Positions 1 to 6,638 of a stretch of DNA of 64,000 bases are shown here, one piece after another. How positions within the stretch are numbered: position 1 is the stretch's first letter; each line of letters opens with the position of its first letter. The notes below the pieces were generated by a model. That model saw nothing but the letters and a program-made list of their open reading frames with translations, had not been told where the DNA came from and did no database searches. A program made the position numbers and the translations under genes. The DNA is from Desulfobulbus oligotrophicus. GTDB taxonomy: Bacteria > Desulfobacterota > Desulfobulbia > Desulfobulbales > Desulfobulbaceae. The stretch spans positions 1,159,501-1,223,500 of the forward strand of contig NZ_CP054140.1 of the NCBI RefSeq assembly GCF_016446285.1, given 5' to 3'.

Positions 1-42
1 GGTAGCGCCAAAGTTTACGCCGACAATCCGCGCATCGAATAA
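1..42 (+). CDS. 3' end of an unidentified protein (partial)
   Basis: The first 13 codons read open in frame 1 as GSAKVYADNPRIE and end at a TAA. The stop lies six bases from the stop of the convergent hydrolase gene, a normal tail-to-tail arrangement. Too little is visible to name a family, and this could be chance open frame. Confidence 0.35.
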   Translation, partial: GSAKVYADNPRIE

Positions 43-48
43 CCAGCA

Positions 49-792
49 TTATGCAGGCACGCTTTCCATGGCTGCCCAGCGTGGTTCATGCAAAGGCAGG
101 ATATGGTCAGCCAGGGTTTTGGCCCGCACCAGGGTTGCATAGGCCTCATAACTGTTGACATGGGTGCCCGGGGGAATGACCTCCATTTCCATGGCCGTCA
201 CAGCCTTGGGCGGGTAGAGATTTTCAAGAATGGTGCAGAACCCGCAGATCAACACGCTTCCTTGGCTCGTTTCCACACGGATGGACATGCCGCCTTCTGT
301 ATGCGCCGGTGTATGGATCATAGTGATGCCGGGCTGGATTTCCGTATCTTCAGACAGGGCGATAATCTGGCCATTCTCCTCCACCTCCTCAATATAATCG
401 ACCAGATAGCGAAAATCCAAAGGATGGGGATCATGGATGCGCTCCAGTTCTTTCTTGTGAACATATATTTTGGCATGAATGCATTTGTAGTCGTTTTCAC
501 AGTGGTCGTTGTGCAGATGGGTGTGCAGGACGATGTCTATATCTTCCGGAGTGAGCCCAAACTTGGCCAGTCCATCCTCAAAGGTGTAGATCCTGCCGCC
601 GATGGCCTGTTCCCGCGCTTCAGAAACAACCGGATGCATTTCTCCGGTATCCACCAGAATATTCGCATCACCGCCGGCAATATACCAACTGTAGAGAGGA
701 ATGGTGCAGGGTTTACCGTAGTCATGCTGATAGGTCATCATGCCTTTATCAACAATTTTGGTTCCCATGACAATGGGATGAATGATGTACAT
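49..792 (-). CDS. Metallo-beta-lactamase-fold hydrolase, AHL-lactonase-like
   Basis: A 247-residue soluble metallo-beta-lactamase-fold hydrolase. The metal-binding HxHxDH signature is visible as HTHLHNDH, with a further His in the HTPAHTEGG segment and another in the C-terminal LPLHEP segment, as expected for a dinuclear metal site. The N-terminal layout (YIIHPIVMGT, then IPLYSWYIAGGDANILVDTG) resembles the N-acyl-homoserine lactonase/AttM branch, but the substrate cannot be read from sequence; glyoxalase II-like or other lactonase activity is possible. The open frame extends upstream to 1008, but the ATG at 792 is preceded by a strong AAAGGAGG site about 5 bases away, so I place the start there. 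It is transcribed alone; a 464-base gap separates it from the NagB-like gene on the same strand. Confidence 0.85.
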   Translation of the reverse strand: MYIIHPIVMGTKIVDKGMMTYQHDYGKPCTIPLYSWYIAGGDANILVDTGEMHPVVSEAREQAIGGRIYTFEDGLAKFGLTPEDIDIVLHTHLHNDHCENDYKCIHAKIYVHKKELERIHDPHPLDFRYLVDYIEEVEENGQIIALSEDTEIQPGITMIHTPAHTEGGMSIRVETSQGSVLICGFCTILENLYPPKAVTAMEMEVIPPGTHVNSYEAYATLVRAKTLADHILPLHEPRWAAMESVPA

Positions 793-1256
793 GGAGCCTC
801 CTTTGCCTGAGTGGAACACATGAAGGACGGTTGTGTACAAGATGCTGGCCTGTATCTGCACCAGCATAACGCGGTCGCGTGCCAAAATCCAGCCCGTGAT
901 CACAGTTTTTCTCAGGATTTTGTGCCCAGCATAACCCTTGTCATTGCCGTGAGCTGCACGCACTGTCAGCTGATAGTGTTGTGGAACAGGCTGGCCAGTG
1001 GGATTCATTCACCCCTGGTACGTCGGTACTGCATTCGTCTGGTGAGCCTTTAAGGACGGGCTAAAAAGAGATTGCCGTCTTCCTGCTGATCAAGTTGGTG
1101 CAGGGGATGAAAAAAGCCATCGAATACCCCATGGGCAGCCCCTGAATGGACAGCCATGGGGTCGTTGGTATGTGGAGGCCGTAGACTTCCTTCTGAGAAT
1201 TCATCTGAAGAAAACACGACGCTTTGGTGAAATCAAGGTGGAGAGGTGTACAGGGT
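793..1256. other. Intergenic region without a convincing gene
   Basis: This stretch holds the promoter side of the hydrolase gene and the 3' side of the NagB-like gene, both on the minus strand. The upstream extension of the hydrolase frame covers part of it but is unlikely to be translated. A 9-bp inverted repeat at 1126-1162 is the only structure I see. A short open plus-strand stretch near 1065-1145 has no start codon. Confidence 0.5.
1126..1162. repeat. 9-bp perfect inverted repeat, possible weak terminator
   Basis: ACCCCATGG and CCATGGGGT are separated by 19 bases. Read on the minus strand, as transcription from the NagB-like gene would do, the stem is followed about 10 bases later by a run of six T. 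It may terminate that gene, but the distance to the T-run is large, so this is only a candidate. Confidence 0.3.
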
Positions 1257-2279
1257 TTATCCTAAAATACAAGTCTGAGGATTTCTGGAAAACATGATCT
1301 GTTCAACTTTTGCATAGGATTTATCTCGCAGATCCACAAGTGTGTGTCCTTTGTCCAGGAGAGCGTCCCGGGCCATCAACACCTCAAGGGCTGCAGGTTC
1401 GTCAAGAACGTAGATCATTTCTCCGCCGGCGGCAGCGTACTGCTGGCTGTAGCTTAACGGAACGTCACAGGTAACGCTGTCGAGTAGCGACCTGGCTATT
1501 GGTGAGGTTTTTCGAGGGCCATTGGCCAGGAGGAGAACTGTCTTAGCTTTAAAGACAAACTCAGTGCTCATTGAAATGGCATAATGAGGGCTGGCTGACT
1601 CAGAGGCAAAGCTTCCATCGGTCACGGCATTTTTGATGGTATCGTCATCGAGTTTAACCAGTATGACCGGAGAGCTGTCAAAGGGGATGCCGCTTTCATG
1701 AAAAGCCACATGGCCAAGTCCGCCCACTCCGATAACTTGCAGATCTATTCCTCCGGCCTCTTCTATTGTACGGACATAGGCATCTAAGACGTTCTGTTTG
1801 ATCTCACGCAACAACCCTGCTGCATCGGTATTGATTTCAATGGCCTGTCCACGGCTGTTACCGCGCATTGTATAGTATTCCGGATGAGCTATGAGTTCTT
1901 TTTCCAGTTGGGCCTGTTCGATTAACGAACCGTAGGGCACATAGGTCTCAATAAATTTCTGCTGCAGCAGTCCAAACAGCTCTGAGATCATAAAATAACT
2001 GTAGGACTTACTGTGCAAAGCTCTTTGCTGGGCGTTTTCACCGGGTAAACCAACGTACTCATCCAGATTAAAACTTCGTACCCGCTCGGCATCAAGGCGT
2101 TTGCTGTTGAAAGCTTTTGCCAGGTGCTTGTACAAGCCGGTGGGTGAATTGCCGGTGGCTAACCCCAGGTTTATGGTTTTTGCATTTGTCTGCATATGTC
2201 TGATTTTGAGCTCAGCAACTTGAGCGGCAACCTGGCTCATCTGATCAAAATCTTTTGTGATATAAATAGTCAGCGGCAT
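1257..2279 (-). CDS. NagB-like glucosamine-6-phosphate deaminase/isomerase homologue, divergent
   Basis: A 340-residue member of the NagB/6-phosphogluconolactonase superfamily. The sugar-phosphate loop LATGNSPTGLY (residues 40-50) and the NLDEY motif with Asp73 (71-75) are typical of glucosamine-6-phosphate deaminase, which converts GlcN6P to fructose-6-phosphate and ammonia. The second active-site motif is altered: where NagB has G-x-D/N-G-H-x-x-F-N-E-P, this protein has GVGGLGHVAFHES (184-196), so the acidic or amide residue before Gly-His is Leu188, while His190 and Glu195 are kept. About 40 extra residues (roughly 130-170) precede this motif, making it longer than the usual 230-270. The start at 2279 is chosen because the conserved region begins there and an AAAGAGA site lies upstream. 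The exact substrate is uncertain. Confidence 0.75.
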   Translation of the reverse strand: MPLTIYITKDFDQMSQVAAQVAELKIRHMQTNAKTINLGLATGNSPTGLYKHLAKAFNSKRLDAERVRSFNLDEYVGLPGENAQQRALHSKSYSYFMISELFGLLQQKFIETYVPYGSLIEQAQLEKELIAHPEYYTMRGNSRGQAIEINTDAAGLLREIKQNVLDAYVRTIEEAGGIDLQVIGVGGLGHVAFHESGIPFDSSPVILVKLDDDTIKNAVTDGSFASESASPHYAISMSTEFVFKAKTVLLLANGPRKTSPIARSLLDSVTCDVPLSYSQQYAAAGGEMIYVLDEPAALEVLMARDALLDKGHTLVDLRDKSYAKVEQIMFSRNPQTCILG

Positions 2280-2304
2280 AGGGTATCTCTTTGAGAAATG
2301 ATCG

Positions 2305-2442
2305 TCAAAACGACAGAGTCTGTTCACCTAATATTACATTATTTTCGTCAATTAACGTCAAGAATTTTATCGTCATTTGTCCAGAAAGGGTAATACATCC
2401 ATGCGCTGCCATGAAAGCGGTCTCCGGCTTATCTATAAACAT
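2305..2442 (-). CDS. Possible small protein upstream of the NagB-like gene
   Basis: A 45-codon frame ends 25 bases upstream of the NagB-like start and reads as a plausible hydrophilic peptide (MFIDKPETAFMAAHGC...). Its ATG has an AAAGGGGG site about 4 bases upstream. The frame stays open to an ATG at 2553, which has no such site. No family is recognised. It could be a leader peptide, a small regulatory protein, or chance. Confidence 0.35.
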   Translation of the reverse strand: MFIDKPETAFMAAHGCITLSGQMTIKFLTLIDENNVILGEQTLSF

Positions 2443-2956
2443 TATTCCCCCTTTGTCAGTGCTGCAGCCTGCCCGGGCAATCAAAGTCGAGTATGCTCTC
2501 AGAAGAGCATCTTTTCCGTCTTTATGGCAGAAGATATTTTTACGCTGTCGCACTATACAGACATCGAGTAAAGGCTGGGTCCATCAACCTTGGCAACAGT
2601 TGTTCCCATACAGAGAGACCGTCTGTCTCTTCACCACATTTTTCTTAACAATGTGCTGATTTCAGAGTTCTTTCTTTGATTATGTTGTTTTTTGTCGAGG
2701 GGTTATTAAAGTGGATTTTTTTGCGTCTCACTGAATCGATGAATTCCTGGTGTGTTGAAGGTTTTTAATCATATTGATGGTCGTGGTGTTCAGGTCAATG
2801 GAAGTGACGGGTACTGCTTTTTCGTCAAAAATAGACATGGTGCAGTTGTGAAAGGTCCGTCATCTTATTATAAAGAAGGCCGTGATAATTCCCTGGAAAA
2901 GGAAGACCGGGATACCCGGCGCAGAACCCGTTAATTCGCAACAAGGAGGCGGATAC
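2443..2956. other. Divergent intergenic region upstream of gdhA
   Basis: About 510 bases lie between the possible small ORF and gdhA. A short hairpin AGAGAC-CGTCT-GTCTCT sits at 2614-2630, and a small CCGGG-ATA-CCCGG hairpin at 2907-2919 lies about 40 bases before the gdhA start. The region should carry promoters for both directions, but I could not fix one with confidence. No convincing gene is present; the plus-strand frames here have no good ribosome binding site. Confidence 0.45.
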
Positions 2957-4318
2957 ATGTCAATTATTACAGATGTTATCGACAAGGTTAAACGAGTGGA
3001 TCCAGGTGAACCGGAATTTCATCAGGCTGTGACCGAGGTTTTGGAAACCCTGGAACCAACTGCTGAACGGCATCCGGAGTTTGTTAAAGCCAATATCTAT
3101 GAAAGAATTGTCGAACCGGAACGCACGATTATGTTCCGTGTCCCCTGGATGGATGATAAGGGGCAGATCTTTGTCAACCGTGGCTTTCGCGTCCAGTTTA
3201 ATAACGCTATCGGGCCGTTTAAAGGGGGCATTCGATTTCATCCGTCGGTCAATCTTTCCATCATCAAGTTTCTTGGTTTTGAGCAGATTTTTAAAAATGC
3301 TCTGACAACACTCCCCATGGGGGGTGGAAAAGGTGGTTCGGACTTTGATCCCAAGGGAAGATCGGACAGTGAGATCATGCGTTTTTGCCAGTCATTTATG
3401 GCAGAGATGTTTCGGCATATAGGACCGGAGACGGATGTGCCGGCCGGAGATATCGGTGTCGGCAGCCGTGAGGTCGGTTATATGTTTGGTTATTACAAGA
3501 AGATTCGCAATGACCACACCGGGGTTTTTACAGGCAAGGGGTTGGAGTACGGCGGCAGTTTGATACGACCGGAATCCACCGGCTACGGTGCTGTTTACTT
3601 TGCTGCTGAAATGCTGGCCACCCGCGGGCTTGATCTCAAAGGCAAGGTGTTTGCCGTGAGCGGTGCCGGTAACGTTGCCCAGTATGCCATTGAAAAGATC
3701 AATCAAATGGGGGGCCGGGTTATCTCAATTTGTGACTCGAGCGCAACGGTTATTGATGAGCAGGGCATAGATGCTGACAGGTTACTGTATCTGCAGGAGT
3801 TGAAGAACGTTCGCCGTGGTCGGGTAAGTGAGTACGCGAGCACATACAGTAACAATGTTACCTGTATAGAGGGCAAAAACGTCTGGGATGTGATTCGGGA
3901 TCAGGGCATTAAGGTGGATGTTGCTATGCCGTGTGCAACCCAGAACGAAATTAACGGCGAGCATGCCCGGGCCCTGGTGCAGAACGGTTGCTTCTGTGTC
4001 ACCGAAGGCGCAAATATGCCGTCTACTCCTGATGCAGTCCGCATCTATCGGGAAAACAATCTGCTGTACGGCCCAAGCAAGGCGGCCAATGCCGGTGGTG
4101 TGTCCACCTCCGGCCTGGAGATGAGCCAAAACAGCTTGAAGCTTTCCTGGAGTCGTGAGGAGGTGGATAACCGTCTGCTGCTGATTATGAAAAGTATTCA
4201 TAGATCCTGTCTTGATGCTGCTGAAGCGTATGGTCGGACAGGTGACTATGTGATGGGAGCGAATATAGCCGGGTTCACCAAGGTGGCGAAGGCTATGCTG
4301 GCCTATGGTGTTGTTTAA
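2957..4318 (+). CDS. gdhA: NADP-specific glutamate dehydrogenase
   Basis: Catalyses reductive amination of 2-oxoglutarate to glutamate, a cytosolic route of ammonium assimilation. The 453-residue length is that of the hexameric NADP-type enzyme. Visible family landmarks are the substrate-domain block GPFKGGIRFHP, the active-site lysine segment LPMGGGKGGSDFDPKG, the PAGDIGVGSREVGYM block, and the Rossmann-fold start VSGAGNVAQYA. The reading frame runs upstream to 2882, but the ATG at 2957 has a textbook AAGGAGG at 2943-2949 and fits the family N-terminus, so it is the start. The gene is monocistronic, with a strong terminator about 50 bases downstream. Confidence 0.97.
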   Translation: MSIITDVIDKVKRVDPGEPEFHQAVTEVLETLEPTAERHPEFVKANIYERIVEPERTIMFRVPWMDDKGQIFVNRGFRVQFNNAIGPFKGGIRFHPSVNLSIIKFLGFEQIFKNALTTLPMGGGKGGSDFDPKGRSDSEIMRFCQSFMAEMFRHIGPETDVPAGDIGVGSREVGYMFGYYKKIRNDHTGVFTGKGLEYGGSLIRPESTGYGAVYFAAEMLATRGLDLKGKVFAVSGAGNVAQYAIEKINQMGGRVISICDSSATVIDEQGIDADRLLYLQELKNVRRGRVSEYASTYSNNVTCIEGKNVWDVIRDQGIKVDVAMPCATQNEINGEHARALVQNGCFCVTEGANMPSTPDAVRIYRENNLLYGPSKAANAGGVSTSGLEMSQNSLKLSWSREEVDNRLLLIMKSIHRSCLDAAEAYGRTGDYVMGANIAGFTKVAKAMLAYGVV

Positions 4319-4364
4319 TTGAGAAGTGATCAGTGGGAGGGAACAGTACTGTATCCGATCCCAG

Positions 4365-4445
4365 AAAGAGAGTCGGGCTCCGTCAGGCCGGAGATGAAAG
4401 AGCATGATTGTTGTATATGCCCTGCTGGGACCCGGCTCTCTTTTT
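4365..4445 (+). terminator. Rho-independent terminator of gdhA
   Basis: AAAGAGAGTCGGG (4365-4377) pairs with CCCGGCTCTCTTT (4431-4443) with one G-U pair, followed by a T-rich tract TTTTTATTTT. The loop is unusually long (53 bases) and contains a small CTCCG/CGGAG hairpin. Confidence 0.75.
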
Positions 4446-4465
4446 ATTTTCAAATGACATCAAAA

Positions 4466-4524
4466 GACCGGTGAAAGATCTGTTTTGCAGCCTGTCTCTG
4501 CAGTTATCTTTTCCCTGTCCGGTC
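4466..4524. repeat. Nested inverted-repeat structure
   Basis: Three nested arms can be paired: GACCGG (4466-4471) with CCGGTC (4519-4524), AAAGAT (4474-4479) with ATCTTT (4506-4511), and GCAG (4487-4490) with CTGC (4498-4501). It lies in the 320-base gap between the gdhA terminator and the GT9 gene. It could be a structured leader of the GT9 transcript or a protein-binding site. Nothing else is visible in 4446-4765. Confidence 0.35.
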
Positions 4525-4765
4525 TGTAGATCCTTAACGTGCAGTACTGTGTGATTTACTGTGTGTCTCAGCAGTATTAATCAGAAAATCCCAGCGGATT
4601 GCCTGTTGATCATCACTTTATTTTCTGCAAGTATTTTTCCTGCAAAGACAGGATGGTCTGTATGGCATTGTTGATTCTGAAGCCGTATTTTATAGGCGAG
4701 CGGATGATTGCTGTCGATTTCAAAAAATACCCGTCCTTTTACCCTGACTGGAGAACGATCCTGCT

Positions 4766-5857
4766 ATGGAACTCGATGGAAAGCGGATACTGATCATCAA
4801 GCAAAGTTCCTTAGGGGATATCATCCATACATTACCTCTGGTGCATGCTGTTCGCCGACAGTATCCTTTGGTGTGTATCGGGTGGATCGTTGAACAGGGG
4901 TTTGCTGCCTTGCTGGAAAGAGACGATGCCGTGGATGTTGTTCACCCCATCCATATTCCATCAACCAGTGATCCTGGTGCAGGTAACACTGCCTATTGGC
5001 GAGCTTTTGCAGCTACTGTGAGCACGTTGCAGCGGTTGCGGCAACAGTTTAAGGCATCGCCATATGACCTTATTCTTGATCTTCATGCCTCATTTCGCAG
5101 CGGGTTGCTTGGTCTGGTCAATCCCGGAGGTCTTCGCATCGGTTTTAAGGACGCAAAGGAGGGAAATACCTGGTTTCAACACCGGCTGGTCAATAACGCT
5201 GCCGGATATCAGCACGCTGTTGATAAGAATTTACTTTTTTGTGAACAACTTGGCTGTGCGGTTGCAGCCGAGGACTTTTATCTGTGTACAGACCCGGATG
5301 ACCAGGCAAAGGTTGCTTCTTTTTTAAAAGAAGAGGGGATTCTGCCGCATGACCGCATCGTCTATGTGAATGCTACTGCCCGCTGGCAGTCAAAGTTCTG
5401 GTTCGTTTCACGGTGGAGTGAACTCTGTGACAGGCTCCTTGCCGCTGGAGTCAGACCTGTTTTGGGTGGCAGTAGAGCTGATCTTGCATATCTGACGGAA
5501 ATTGTCGAGAGTATGTCTGGAAAAAAGGCTGTGATAGCGGCCGGCCGGTTGAGTCTCCCGGAGTCAATAGCCCTTATGAAACGTGCTGATGTGTATGTGG
5601 GACTGGATACAGGCCCTATGCATGTTGCCGCCATGGTGGGTACACCGGTGGTCGCTCTGTTCGGCCCTACCCATCCGGAAAGGGTTGGTCCTTATGGTGT
5701 CCGGCATGTGGTGATGCGGGCCGAACACCTGGACTGTCTCTGCTGTCGCAAGCGTTCATGCGATCACCAGCGTTGTATGGAGGAGATTACAACTGATAGC
5801 GTGTTTGCGCAGGTTATGAATTTTATTGAATCAGAGGGGCTTACGAGACCCGCTTAA
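4766..5857 (+). CDS. Glycosyltransferase family 9, heptosyltransferase-like
   Basis: A 363-residue GT-B enzyme of the ADP-heptose:LPS heptosyltransferase family, acting at the cytoplasmic face of the inner membrane on the LPS inner core. The N-terminal IIKQSSLGDIIHTLPLV is the classic acceptor-side start. The C-terminal nucleotide-sugar domain has DTGPMHVAAMVGTPVVALFG followed by PTHPERVGPYG. A cysteine-rich stretch near the end (LDCLCCRKRSCDHQRCM) is common in bacterial GT9 proteins. It is closer in look to heptosyltransferase I, but the acceptor position cannot be decided. The start uses the ATG before the conserved block, with GGAG 12 bases upstream. The last 17 bases overlap the tail of the convergent GT2 gene. 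Confidence 0.88.
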   Translation: MELDGKRILIIKQSSLGDIIHTLPLVHAVRRQYPLVCIGWIVEQGFAALLERDDAVDVVHPIHIPSTSDPGAGNTAYWRAFAATVSTLQRLRQQFKASPYDLILDLHASFRSGLLGLVNPGGLRIGFKDAKEGNTWFQHRLVNNAAGYQHAVDKNLLFCEQLGCAVAAEDFYLCTDPDDQAKVASFLKEEGILPHDRIVYVNATARWQSKFWFVSRWSELCDRLLAAGVRPVLGGSRADLAYLTEIVESMSGKKAVIAAGRLSLPESIALMKRADVYVGLDTGPMHVAAMVGTPVVALFGPTHPERVGPYGVRHVVMRAEHLDCLCCRKRSCDHQRCMEEITTDSVFAQVMNFIESEGLTRPA

Positions 5858-6638
5858 GCGGTGGGGAGGCAGGAGGCGTTGCTTTGATGTGCAGCTCGTA
5901 GAATTTTGCATACTTATAAAAGGTGCTCTCAAAATTATACAGAGCAATGATAAACCCCGGCCATCCGTCGAGGATCCCACGTTTGAGGAAGTAGGTGTGA
6001 AAAAATGACCAGAGTCCATGTGTCAGGGCTGTCCAGACTGAGCAGGGACGCCGGTTGTTTAGAACAAGTTTGTCAGCCCCTAATGTCGAGTACTTGTTGG
6101 CCTTATGCATTAACTCATCAAGACGTTTAAAAGGCATCTGCCAGATGGCATGGCGGAAGTAGCCCACAGGTCTTTGTGTGTTGATGGTGAACTCCTCATG
6201 GACCGGATCGTCCTCTCTGAAAACAAGAGTTCCTTTTTTAAACAGCTGGGGCTGCCGATAGTCGGGGTAAAAACCGGAATAGCGAATCCAGCGTCCCATG
6301 AAATAGTTTTTACGGGGAACATAGTAGGCATCGGCCTGCGGATTGCTGAGACAGGCTAAAATCTCATCTCTTGCTTCCGGAGTACACCGTTCATCTGCGT
6401 CCAGAGAAAATATCCAATCGTGTGTACAGGCTGCCATGGCCCGGTTTCTGAGGTCGCCAAAACTCTTGAACGGGATCTGCACTACTTTGGCGCCCAGTTC
6501 TTCAGCCAGTGCAGCGGTGTTATCCTGGCTGTTCGAATCAGCAACAATGATCTCATCTGCCCAGAGAACAGAGTTGATGGCATCCCGGATTTTGTCAGCT
6601 TCGTTAAAGGCAATGATGTAGACGGAAATTTTGTTCAT
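5841..6638 (-). CDS. Glycosyltransferase family 2, LPS core WaaE/KdtX-like
   Basis: A 265-residue GT-A glycosyltransferase. It opens with ISVYIIAFNEADKI, has the nucleotide-binding ADSNSQDNT segment, and carries the metal-binding acidic motif LDADER. This pattern and the length match the WaaE/KdtX group that adds glucose to the LPS inner core. It begins with a 4-base ATGA overlap with the upstream PilB-like gene, so the two are translationally coupled. Its 3' end overlaps the convergent heptosyltransferase-like gene by 17 bases. A functional link with that gene in LPS core assembly is likely but inferred. Confidence 0.85.
   Translation of the reverse strand: MNKISVYIIAFNEADKIRDAINSVLWADEIIVADSNSQDNTAALAEELGAKVVQIPFKSFGDLRNRAMAACTHDWIFSLDADERCTPEARDEILACLSNPQADAYYVPRKNYFMGRWIRYSGFYPDYRQPQLFKKGTLVFREDDPVHEEFTINTQRPVGYFRHAIWQMPFKRLDELMHKANKYSTLGADKLVLNNRRPCSVWTALTHGLWSFFHTYFLKRGILDGWPGFIIALYNFESTFYKYAKFYELHIKATPPASPPLKRVS

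Noticed and set aside
88-810. A 240-codon plus-strand frame opposite the metallo-hydrolase gene
   Set aside because: The minus-strand frame carries the HxHxDH metal motif and a strong ribosome binding site, so this one is a shadow.
1065-1145. Short open plus-strand peptide (KEIAVFLLIKLVQGMKK...) as a gene remnant
   Set aside because: It is protein-like but has no start codon, no ribosome binding site, no recognisable family and only about 26 codons.
3782-4453. A 223-codon minus-strand frame opposite gdhA
   Set aside because: It overlaps the clear gdhA coding region and its terminator, with no family resemblance.
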